In this document: positions 12,784 to 21,703 of the stretch, piece after piece
Position numbering within the stretch: position 1 is the first letter of the stretch
Layout of the letters: the number at the start of each line of letters is the position of its first letter
Assembly (NCBI GenBank): GCA_024811115.1
Contig: JAKOGH010000387.1
Span: 1 to 33,219, forward strand
Reading direction: 5' to 3'
DNA length: 33,219 bases
DNA from: Terana coerulea
Lineage: Eukaryota > Basidiomycota > Agaricomycetes > Polyporales > Phanerochaetaceae
Notes under the pieces: model-generated
What the model was told of the DNA's origin: nothing
The model's database searches: none
The model's input: the letters and a program-made list of their open reading frames with translations, nothing else
Position numbers and translations under genes: made by a program

Positions 12784-13367
12784 GTAAGTCCGTACACTCT
12801 CTTCATAATTCAAGCTGCTTATGCAATGTCCTGCTGTAATGTTGCGTTTCGCGAGGCACCCGTCGTGCTAAGTCTGTTTGGAGGCGGCCCGTAGGATTTT
12901 GTGTAGATTTATGTAGTCATGTACCAGATTTGGCAGCAATAAATCAATTGAATTACAAAATACCAATATCAATCTGGAACGGGCACTGGAGTGGGCCAGA
13001 AATAGATGCGGGCGGGACGCAAGCATTTCTGCGCATGCGCCGGCAGACGAGGTCAGGTCAGGTCAGACCGAGATCAGACGAGGGCATAGGCGAGCAGTTC
13101 CTCTGGGCGTCTACCATCTGCTTTTTCTCAGTTTATCTGCTTCCAGCGTGCCTCGTCTGCACCGGCAGTTTTGGTCAGTTCTTGGCAGCCCCGAGCATTG
13201 TTGATTCTCACTGGGGTTGATGCCTCCGCCTGGCGCATCATCACAAGTTATACAGTCGTCTGCTCAGAGCAATCCCTAGGCGGGCAACCGGTGAGCGTAA
13301 CACGTCGATTATGCAGCAGACGAGCACTCGCAGAACAGTGAGACGTCCATCCAACAGTCCAACAGCT

Positions 13368-13491
13368 CTACTTTTCCTCATCGTCGTCGAGGTCGATCTC
13401 TTCGACAGGGAAGTTTCCGACCCGCACTCTGTCCGGCCGAGCAAACACACCGAAGTTCGGTCTGCACGTGAAGTATCTTGCCCCTTGCACT
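13368..13491 (-). pseudogene. TBCB last exon, inverted relative to the rest of the gene
   Basis: The minus strand from an acceptor TTGTAG (ends 13492) reads the last part of a CAP-Gly domain, RYFTCRPNFGVFARPDRV, and then the typical acidic TBCB tail EEIDLDDDEEK with a TAG at 13368-13370. The exon begins with one base completing a split codon. This fits exactly the donor at 14408 on the opposite strand (GGA TC|A, giving GSVQG). The exon is fully open and well conserved, yet it lies between the 5' exons and the middle exons and points the wrong way. Confidence 0.8.
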
Positions 13492-13805
13492 CTACAATAG
13501 TCGTCAGCCCCTTCCCCGTATATTACGCGCGGTTACCTCATCCCTCGACTTCGTGAGTCGCTCGAAGCACCATGCGCGCACCTCGACCAATGCAAGCCGT
13601 CCCATTGAAGAGCATGATTAGACGTCTCACCTTCCACGCGTTGCTTGCTTGAGACGTCCTGCATAGTCAACGTCTTTGTCGTTTCTCTGGGCACCGGGTC
13701 TGCGAGGTGGTTTGAGCTGCATATGTTTATCGGCCAACTGAAGTTGTGTTGCTTTTAAACTCGAAGGTTCCCGCAGAGCTAACCACAATTCAATAGTGTG
13801 GATCA

Positions 13806-14408
13806 AGCTTGAGCTTTTCACCGGTATTTCGGTCTCGAAACAGTGTATGTTACTCCTGAACAGCAAGGACGATACCGACCCATTACAGGTCCTCGAGGAT
13901 GACTCACAACCGATCGGATACTACAGCGTCCGGGACCGCTAATTTGTGAAAGTGCGTTCCGATGTTTGATTTCTGTCTACCGCTTGTTAAGCCGACTGTA
14001 TGCGCATATTCGCAGATCAAAGACGCGAGCCCTCAAGGTCATTCAGGGGCAGGTTCACGACACATCGCAAGTGGAGAAGTTCGAGATCGGTGGAGAGGAA
14101 TATGCCAAGTGGAAGGGTGCGTCTTGAATTTAGTACTGAGCGCTGTATGTCGCTTAACCTGCCACAGACACCGTACATACATTTAAGCAACGCCACAAGA
14201 TTGGGCGATTCGCGGAGAAAGACGAACAACCTGCAAAGCCTCTCCCAGAGGTGAACATACCCGTCGGCGCAAGATGCGAAGTCGAGAGCGTGGAAGAAGG
14301 TTAGTACAAGCGGGGATGGTGCGGTTGGTTGGAACAACCAGGTTCTGGGACGGTTAGGGAATTTTGGGTCGGTATCGAGTGCGAGCCCATAGGCAAGAAT
14401 GACGGATC
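13806..14408 (+). pseudogene. Tubulin-folding cofactor B (TBCB/Alp11) middle exons, decayed
   Basis: TBCB captures alpha-tubulin during folding and has an amino-terminal ubiquitin-like domain and a carboxy-terminal CAP-Gly domain. Here the end of the ubiquitin-like domain is read as KLELFTGISVSKQ and VLEDDSQPIGYYSVRD. Next come DTSQVEKFEIGGEEYAKWK (exon 14016-14116, 51-bp intron) and TFKQRHKIGRFAEKDEQ, NIPVGARCEVES and the CAP-Gly start MVRLVGTTRF with VGIECEPIGKNDG. Damage includes a stop after VRDR (13940s), a frame change at the EEG-LVQAG junction and a stop plus frame change after TTRFWDG (about 14350-14366). These are not all in G/C runs. The exon ends at a GTGCGT donor (14409), but the matching last exon is inverted at 13368-13491. 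Confidence 0.8.
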
Positions 14409-14962
14409 GTGCGTTTTCCGATCCTGTAATATTTTAACCTGAGAGCTGTGGTTCTGGTGTATATACTGAGTATTGACGGAAAGCCTTGTTATAGACATTA
14501 GACCGTTGTTTGGTCCAGTGGTTCTTCCATACTTCTTTCGATGGATGACAAGAAACAAAGTGAGGTTTCAAAATTTCAAGGTAGAGGTGATAGTAGAAGC
14601 CGTTGAGCGGAAGCGCCGCGAAGTACAGCAGTCGCGTGAGGCGCCCGGAAGCGTCGACTCTGTCACCGACCATCATGTATTCTGCAGAGTTTGAATACGT
14701 AAGTCATGGCTTTACTCACGGCTTCACTCAGGATGTAAAATACTGATTGTTATATTGTAGGGAGACCGCAAAATTTCCCTTGAAATTGCTTTATTTACGC
14801 TTCGCACAAGCTGCTATCCCCAGGATCCACGACCGCCTGCGAAACCCTCGGCACGCACGCATCTGAGATCCAGAGACAGGGTGGGATGTTCATTAAATTG
14901 AAATACAGGATTACAGAGTAATTGCGCACTACTACGGGGCCAAGCTTGTACGAGGTAAGTTC
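14409..14962 (+). other. Unrecognised exon-like stretch
   Basis: After the TBCB donor the plus strand has an intron-like segment ending TTATAG (14495), then an open stretch to 14694 readable as FRWMTRNKVRFQNFKVEVIV followed by AVERKRREVQQSREA. A second intron-like segment (GTAAGT near 14699 to TTGTAG near 14760) follows. It looks like a gene fragment but I do not recognise the family. Confidence 0.25.
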
Positions 14963-15019
14963 TTGATAATGTACTGGAGGTTAGATGCTCATGGAGATAA
15001 TGAAGCAGAAATTAAGGCG

Positions 15020-15140
15020 CGTGTTGGTTTCGCTCTCAAGCCCAATGGCTCGAGAGCTACTTATCCCGAGGACCACGTAAAGGTCCGCGCCAGGACAGAC
15101 GTCAGAAGACGTCCGCCCTCCCTCGGGACGCACCTTATGA
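15020..15140 (+). repeat. Third, short copy of the inverted-arm repeat
   Basis: The block GAGCTACTTATCCCGAGGAC, followed by CACGTAAAGG and, after a variable hairpin-like part, CGCCCTCCCTCGGGACG, matches 10003-10085 in the same direction and 31205-31290 in inverse. Similarity fades within about 60 bp on both sides. Confidence 0.7.
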
Positions 15141-15394
15141 TGTCTGGGCACAGACGATATCTTGACGAGTTGCCGACTCAGGGCGACGGCTTGAGGCACA
15201 CTCAGACAAAGCTAAAGGCCTGTCCATTATCTGTGAAGAAGGGGAGGCGGCGGTTGGCGGGCGGAAAGTTAGGGGTAGAGACATGACGAAGGATCGCGTC
15301 TGAGGAACCACGATGGGTCCAGAGAGTAAGGTGTCAATGTCGCGTGGGAGAACCTAGAGTAAGAAAAATCCGGCCAACCTACCACGCACGAAGG

Positions 15395-15960
15395 CGCGGC
15401 AGGAGTCGCAGCACCCGGGGATCCTGGACGCTACCACGGACCTCTAGGAAGCCCATGGAGCCCGACGTGAACCCCGCGGATGCGTACAACAAAGGATCCA
15501 ACGGCGCCACGGGACGCTGAAGCTGATGGACGAACATGGGAGCCTAGACGCTACCAACGACCGCCGAGGGTACGATGGAGCCTAACATGAACCCAGTTAC
15601 GTTGACCATAGCTCGCGCCACTCGGAAGCGGCGCCGTGGACGATGGACGACCGGGCAGCTTCGAGCACCGGAAGCCCGCGGGGTGCGACAGTGCTCGGTA
15701 CAAGTCTGCGATCGTCCACCGATTTACCTGCCATGCACGAGGCATGACAGGGGTGTCCGGGGACTGGACGCTACCACCGACCAAAGCGGGTGCGATGGAG
15801 CCCGACATGAACCCACGGACGGTGGTGCCCGCGGCGCAACGAGGCGCGGCAGAGGGGTGAGCTGGGGAGCCTGCCAGATGCAACCAAGGACCACAGAGGG
15901 TACCATGGAACCCAACATGAACCCGACGAGCTCGCGCAACATATAGTCACGCTGAGGTGA
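15395..15960 (+). repeat. Degenerate minisatellite, unit about 110-120 bp
   Basis: The motif GGACGCTACCA...ATGGAGCCCAACATGAACCC recurs with ATGG at 15455, 15575, 15795 and 15905, that is at spacings of 120, 220 and 110 bp; a decayed unit fills the double gap near 15685. Each unit also carries a GCGGCAG/GGCGCC block. Units are strongly diverged, so the array is old. Parts stay open in one frame (MEPNMNP repeated), but no coding function is supported. Confidence 0.7.
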
Positions 15961-16008
15961 CGAGTAGGTATGGATGTTCAATGATTATAGATGTAAAGTC
16001 GAACTCAC

Positions 16009-16198
16009 TTATATGAGAAGGGTTTATGGACGACTCTTGCGAATGTGGCAAAGTGGGAATGCGCTGTCGAACGAATGTGGCGTCACTCGACGATCTTGAC
16101 TCTTCAACAGTGAGAGTGGGAAGAGTCTCTTTGACACGGTCAGCGACAACTCGGCAGTTGTATTCGCATACAACGAGGGTACGAGGCTCACCGGTCAT
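16009..16198 (-). pseudogene. Orphan first exon with promoter, truncated downstream
   Basis: From ATG at 16198 the minus strand reads MTGEPRTLVVCEYNCRVVAD and onward to a GTGAGT donor at 16008. A TATATATA box at 16358-16365 and a CT-rich leader precede it, so it has the form of a real first exon. The next exons should lie below 15960, where only the minisatellite is found. The family is not recognised. It may be a gene broken by expansion of the array. Confidence 0.35.
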
Positions 16199-16357
16199 GA
16201 ATGTGGCGAGGTTAAGTTGCGCATCGCAAGTGGCGAAGCCTTAGGGGAGTAGCAGAGGCAGAATGGAGCGTTTCGGTACTCAAAGCCAGGGGCATGAGAT
16301 GGAGGACGTGGGTGTTGTGGACAAGCTGCTGTTGGAGGTGGGTGGCAGACGACCTCG

Positions 16358-16365
16358 TATATATA
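16358..16365 (-). promoter_or_regulatory. TATA box for the orphan exon
   Basis: TATATATA lies 160 bp upstream of the ATG at 16198 on the minus strand, followed by a pyrimidine-rich leader with CCACCCACCTCC. Confidence 0.45.
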
Positions 16366-17331
16366 CACCGGAGTCTGACCAGTCACGGGACTAGCGCTCA
16401 GGGCTCAGCGCGCGCATTTGTTTGTGATAAACAAGGTCGTCACGCCCGTGTGTCGCCCACGAACAGTCATCCACGCCAGACGGTGATTGAAATACGATGC
16501 TGTCGTTGTTATTTCATTGGAGAGAAGAACAATACGTCTCCTTGGCGGCTAGCAGAGGTACGCCACATTGCGCTACAACACTAGTGTATTGAGTGCCTCG
16601 CTCACCAAATGAATGACAGCGTACATATTCAATGGAACCTTTCTTACAGCCACTTTCTGTTTTGTGCGCCTTTCGCAACCAGGTTTTCTTGGGCTTGGTG
16701 GTCGCGGTTGCAACCAGAGCCGCTACCTAATTGGGATATGGCGTGGGAAAGACGGCCATGCAACGCGAACTAGCGCTTTCACCTTCTGCTTACCTCGCTT
16801 GATTCATCACTTCATCGTCGCTCGGAACCCCATTGATTGAGGACGACGGTCTCGGCATTTTGACCTACCGCCGAGCAGGCACCGAATGCTATGTGTGCAT
16901 TTTCAAGTGAGCACTATCCCTTTCGCCTTCCGAAGTTCTAAATTTGAACATTTTGCAGCGCGGTAACTACGGCGTCTACCAAGTGTTGGCCGGTTCATTT
17001 TAAGGCTAAGGAGACGTCAACATTGCTACCTCTTTGTAATTTCATCTCTTTTTTTCTATAAAAATTTGATTCTTGATCTGTATGAATGTGCTTAGCCTGT
17101 CTATAGACTATAACAACGCGGACCTGGGCTACCACCGTCAAGTGCCGCACGAATGCTTTATCCGGATTGTGATTTGCAGCTATCACAACTGTTGCCCTTA
17201 GAATTGTCCCGGGGTGCGGTACTCGAAGTCGGACAAGTCACTGGGAAGTGCAGCGCAAACGGGACATGGCCCAGGAGCGGGCTGTCTGTTTAATGAGAAC
17301 TACTCTAGCATTATGTAATGCCTTTGCAATT
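16366..17331. other. No recognised gene; exon-like scraps
   Basis: On the plus strand 16842-17003 has an intron-like pair (donor GTGAGC at 16908, acceptor TTGCAG near 16959) followed by a reading RGNYGVYQVLAGSF with a stop at 17001-17003, which looks like the end of an old gene. Upstream, RAGTECYVCIF is open. I cannot assign a family, and frames on the two sides do not agree cleanly. Confidence 0.25.
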
Positions 17332-17480
17332 GTACGCCATGAAGCTTTGAAGATGAAACGGACTGTAAGCATTATAGGCGCTCAGTGGAGTCTTCTGTTC
17401 TGAATGTACATGATTATAGGAAGAATTGAGAGGATAGACTGTGTGTGCTGCTACGTCACGACCCCCTTGGGCAACCACGC
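17332..17480 (+). pseudogene. Dienelactone hydrolase paralogue fragment
   Basis: The sequence repeats the exon 2 - intron - exon 3 layout of the gene at 8172-9199: GTACGCCATGA...GAAACGGA, a GTAAGC donor, an intron ending GATTATAG at 17419, then an exon reading IERI-CYVTTPLGNHA where the intact gene has FEEI-CYVATPSGDYA. The fragment ends abruptly at the terminal inverted repeat starting at 17481. The remainder of the paralogue was not found on the far side (after 24620). Confidence 0.65.
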
Positions 17481-17589
17481 ACTAGTGTTTCAAGGTCCAG
17501 TCCTAAGGACCACAAAAGACTGAAAACTGGACTGGACTGGACTGTTTTAGGACTGGTTTTGGTCCAGTCCTATAGTAGTCCAGTCTTAG

Positions 17590-17879
17590 TGTAGAAGTGC
17601 AGCGCATACAGCGGCGTACACTCCTACCGAGGCCTAGAGGAAGCTAGGATGGTTACTCACCTGTAGGTTGGTTGATACACACGTTAGTGGGTTGAGAGTT
17701 GTAAGAGTCTTATTAGAGTATGGCAGAGGGCTGCCTTATATACAATACAGAGTGGCTGTACTACAAACAAACACAAATAGATACCAGGTCAATAGAGAAT
17801 AGGCATCATCATGGTGGATCCTGGTCGAACAATAGAGAAGATGTGAGCAGAGCGCTTTTGGCGTCTATCTGACTCAACA
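17590..17879 (-). repeat. Copia 3' LTR (element orientation)
   Basis: It starts TGTAGAAGTGC and ends GACTCAACA on the plus strand. It differs from the other LTR at about four or five places, including a small indel near 17724. It carries TATATAAG on the minus strand (17735-17742). Confidence 0.92.
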
Positions 17880-17891
17880 CTCCTCCTAACC
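17880..17891 (-). other. Copia polypurine tract
   Basis: The minus strand has GGTTAGGAGGAG immediately before the 3' LTR, the expected primer for plus-strand DNA synthesis. Confidence 0.7.
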
Positions 17892-17921
17892 TAGCACGGC
17901 GTATTGCCTGCGCTGGTTTAG

Positions 17922-20900
17922 TCACGCTTCGTTAGCAGCGATGCGAAGTCCGAGCATTGGTCGGAACTTCTCGATCTTGACCCTGCCCAGATTCTTGGTA
18001 AAGATATCTGCAGGATTGTCAACGAAGAGTACTTCGACGTGGCCAGCTTCGACGACATCGCGAATGTAGTGGTAGCGAATGTCGATGTGCTTAGTGCGCT
18101 TTTCAGTAACGGGATTTTCCAAAACGAATAGAGCGCCCTGGTTGTCGCTGCAGATGGGTACTTTCTCAAAGTTGTAACCGAGTTCAGAGAGGATATTTCG
18201 AATCCACATGACTTCTGGGGAGCAATCGCTAAGTGCCATGTATTCGGCATCTTTAGTCAACGTTGCTACAGACTTCTGTGTGAAAGAGCTCCAGTTAAAG
18301 GCTCCTCTTGCAAGCATTAGCAGGAAGCCAGTCTGAGAGCAGCGGTTGGAGGCAGCCGCCCAATCTGCATCGGTGTATGCCACCAAGCCTAACCCAGAAG
18401 AGCCATCATACTCGAGGGTGTAGTTATGAGTGCCTGACAGATAGCGGCAGATATACAGCGCTCTGTTCAGGTGGTCTTCGGACGGGTTCGCACTGAACTG
18501 TGCGAGCTTTGTGACAGCGTCGCAATGTCCGGGTTGTGTACCGAGCATAATATAAAGAAGTGAGCCTATCACAATCTGGAAGCGGCTCTGGCGAGCTTTG
18601 TTAAGCTCTCCTTCATTTGGTTGAGGGATATAGCCCTCCGGGAAGCGGAGTCTTTGCCATTTTGGCATTGGTCTGGCCGCAGCGTTCGAGTACCTTGTTA
18701 AGGTAGGCGCATTGATCAATTACGATCTTATCGCCCGACTGCGTTGTATGCGCATGCGCAGAAACTCCCTACGTCGCCCATATCAGCGACACTCCCACCG
18801 TTGCATGAAGGACTCCTTTCTTGGAGTACTTTTGCCTTGCCACGTCCGGCCGAATATAGCATCGTCAACATAGACTACGGTGATGACCATATCGTCGCCC
18901 GTGCCTTTGACGTATACGCCAGCATCGGACTTCAGTCTTTTGAAGCCGAGCTCAGCCATAGACTTGCTAAGGGCTTTCCACCAGGACAGTCCTGCCTGCT
19001 TAAGCCCATAAAGGGTGCGACGGAGACAAAGCACCATGTGCTTTTTCCCTTGAGCAGGAAAGCCATCAGGTTGTTCCATGTAGATCTCCTCATCTAACAG
19101 TCCGTACAAATATGCGTTGCGCACATCGAGACCAGTAAGAAAAAAAGCCTTCGAGTGCCGCAAGGGCAAGTATGAATCTAACGGTTTCAAACCGTACGAC
19201 TGGAGAGAAGATTTTGTCGTAGTCGATTCCCTCAATCTGAGAGAAGCCGTGAGCTACAAGTCGTGCTTTCTTTCGACTATCTGACTTCTCATCAAAAACC
19301 CATCGGTTCTTAATGACGTGTTTGCCTTTCGGCCGCGGGCGAGTCTGAATACGCCTCTTTTGCTTAATGCATCGAGCTCGTCTTTTGCATGCAGTGCGCC
19401 ATTCTACCTGTTGTTTCGCAGGCAGGCGGTTTATGTCACGTAAAGTCCAGTCTCGGACTGAAGACTTTGTTGCGTCAGGATCGACTGCTTGGGCAAGCAA
19501 ATAATTGTAGAAATTTACTCCCCCTTCCGCGGCACAGTCGTGCCAGTACGTTATTTGACACTGAGCTTTCGCTTCCAGTGTCTCCAGTGGGCGCTCAGTG
19601 ATATCCGAAACAGGTTCAAGCTGTTCTGGATGTAGAAGGGCTAGGCAGGACGTGTGGCGGGGACACTGTCGGGCTGCTTGCTGACTGACCGCGCCCTGTA
19701 GCTAACCCGGGCTTGGTCCGCTGGCCAGTCTGCTTTTCCCAACTACGGATACCTCTATCAGCACCTAAAACTTCGTGACGGTGCTTGTGACTGGTCGTAC
19801 ACAGAGCCTGGATTTCTGACTGGGATCCTTCGTTCGCCAGTACTACACCACGGCCCAGCAGGAATAACTGGTGGTGCCAGTACCTGCAGATCTTCTGCGG
19901 GTGGTGTCGCTTCGCAACGAGGCAGACTTGGGCTAAGCCCAACGAGGGCTCAGGGGTCGAACCGTCGTTCAACCCGCTCGGTCTCTTTTTGGCGGAAGGA
20001 GGGCTAGGACGAGGTGCAGCTCGCCGTTTAGGGCGGTGGCGCATCATTGTCACTATCATCTGATCCTGCACCTTGCGAAGACTCACTGTCATTCGCGTTT
20101 TTGGTGTTTTGCGCCCAGGCAGGTCAGGCCGCGCGGGCATTTTGCCATCAGGGCACTTGGGAAATAAGTTTCGCACCACTCGACTTGAGTTGAGCGAAAC
20201 ACAACGTTGTTGGGTCCTCTCATGAAGGTCCAACCGTGCTTGTTGTGTTCGATGTATGTCATCATTTCGGACTTAGGCTGTAGTTTGTTCTTTCGAACAT
20301 CGGCAGGGATAAATACCCATGCACCACAGCCAAATACACGGATGTTATCAACGCGTGGTTTTTCACCCATGAGCGCCTCATAAGGCGTAACCCATTTTAA
20401 TTGTGAAACAGGAGTGTGGTTGTAAAGCACTGTAGCGTGCATAACCACAAATTCCCACCACGACAGAGGAATGCATGCTGTAAAGCGCATAGCCTCAGCT
20501 TTGTCCATGAGGGTTCAATTGAACCATTCAGCGCGTCCATTCTGCTGTGGAGTATGTGGAACGCTAGTCAGGATTTTAATCCCTGCGTCTTTTAGCATTT
20601 GAATGAATGCATTTGACTTGTATTCTCCCCCTGCATCTGACATCCAGCTTTTGACATTAGCTTTATGCTGGTTTTGAACCATTGCAAGAAAGTTCTTTGT
20701 CGCTTGGATGGCGACGGATTTAGCCTTAGGCAAATGATCCATGCATGCGACGTATAATCATCGACAAAGGTGATGATATACTTGTACCGGTGATATGAAT
20801 CGACTGGGAATTCCTTCAAGTCACTGTGAATGAGCTCAAAGTGCCGATGCTCGTTGAGGCGTTGGCGGGAATGAGCGATTATGCATCTTTCCTTGTGCGC

Positions 20901-21690
20901 AGCCAGAGCAGGGTGTGTCTGACTTGTTATAGTCGAAATTAGGACATTCCGTCGTTGCTGACGGAAGTTGACGTAGGATCCGTTCAGAGGGATGTCCAAA
21001 ACGTCTATGCATTATTTCGTGCAAGACCAGCGCAAGGCTGTCTCAGTCAGTGTCTAAGTAGTACACTGTTGCATTTGGATAAAGCGGCACGAATTGCAAT
21101 AATTCCTGGCGGTTATTACTGTCCAGAATTTTCAGAGTGGTTGCGTCACCCTCGATTAACCGGTTCTGTCGTAGCAGCTGACCAAGCGAGATAAGATTCA
21201 TGTCTTTCTGTGAAGGCATGAGTTGAACATTTTTCAGTAAGACTTTAATCGTTCTGCTCGTTGCGCTAGAACGGTAGTTGATGACAGAGTCACCTTTCTC
21301 AGAGATAGTTACATGCCCATTTGCCGTTTGAACAACAATTGGGTCAATGTCGCGCAGATTGCGCAGTAAACTTCTTTGACCGGTAAAGTGAAATGATGCT
21401 CCAGAGTCGAGCAGCCAATCACTTGATTTTGCAAGGTTTTTACCTTTGCAGCTCTGACACGCGTTAAATAACTTGTTGTGCACACATCGGTCTGGTAATT
21501 GAAGGAAACCTGCTCCATTCAATATAGTAGCATACATGTGGTATTTACTATTTAATTCAGCCTGCTGAGACACTGCGCAATCAGCTGCAAAGTATCGGTC
21601 AGTGTAATGCACGAGTGCAGAGTTCGAGGGGCGTACTCGAAGTACGCGTCGATGATGTCCTGGTGAATCTCTCAATCGTTCATCAGGCAT
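17922..21690 (-). pseudogene. Copia Pol (protease, integrase, reverse transcriptase, RNase H), broken
   Basis: Aspartic protease: LLDSGASFHFTG at about 21373-21408. GAG-pre-integrase zinc module: MHRRFGHPSERILRQLP with CSGC near 20900-21020. Integrase core: HSDLKEF, MSDAGGEY and QNGRAEWFN provide D, D and E. A TGA follows FN at 20518-20520 where Arg is usual, and Arg is replaced by Trp before FN. Reverse transcriptase: KARLVAHGFSQIEGIDYD (frame break near 19140), DVRNAYLYG and the catalytic YVDDAIF. RNase H: YTDADWA, DAEYMALSD, SDNQGALF and HIDIRYHYIRD, ending at 17922. Several frame changes (near 20760, 19145, 18740, 18665) and stops make it non-functional as read. Some are in G runs and may be sequence error. 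Confidence 0.88.
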
Positions 21691-21703
21691 CCAGCGTACT
21701 AGT

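Larger units (their letters stand above)
12181..13215. mobile_element. hAT-like element spanning the TBCB-like promoter and first exons
   Basis: The left end CCCAGTGAGAATCGACAATG and the right end (reverse complement of 13215 inward) form inverted repeats of about 30 bp, ending in GGGCTGCC, with only a few transitions between them. The direct repeat GTTGATG(C) lies immediately outside both ends (12174-12180 and 13216-13222; 7 to 9 bp depending on the boundary), consistent with the 8-bp duplication of hAT elements. Inside are TCTGCT and CTGCC subterminal motifs but no transposase. Unusually, the element encloses a CRE-like site, a TATA box, a pyrimidine-rich leader and two exons resembling the TBCB amino end. 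Two independent copies that happen to face each other would be the alternative. Confidence 0.5.

Noticed and set aside
15575..15946. Protein-coding gene with repeated MEPNMNP
   Set aside because: The open frame follows from the minisatellite unit and has no intron, promoter or domain support.
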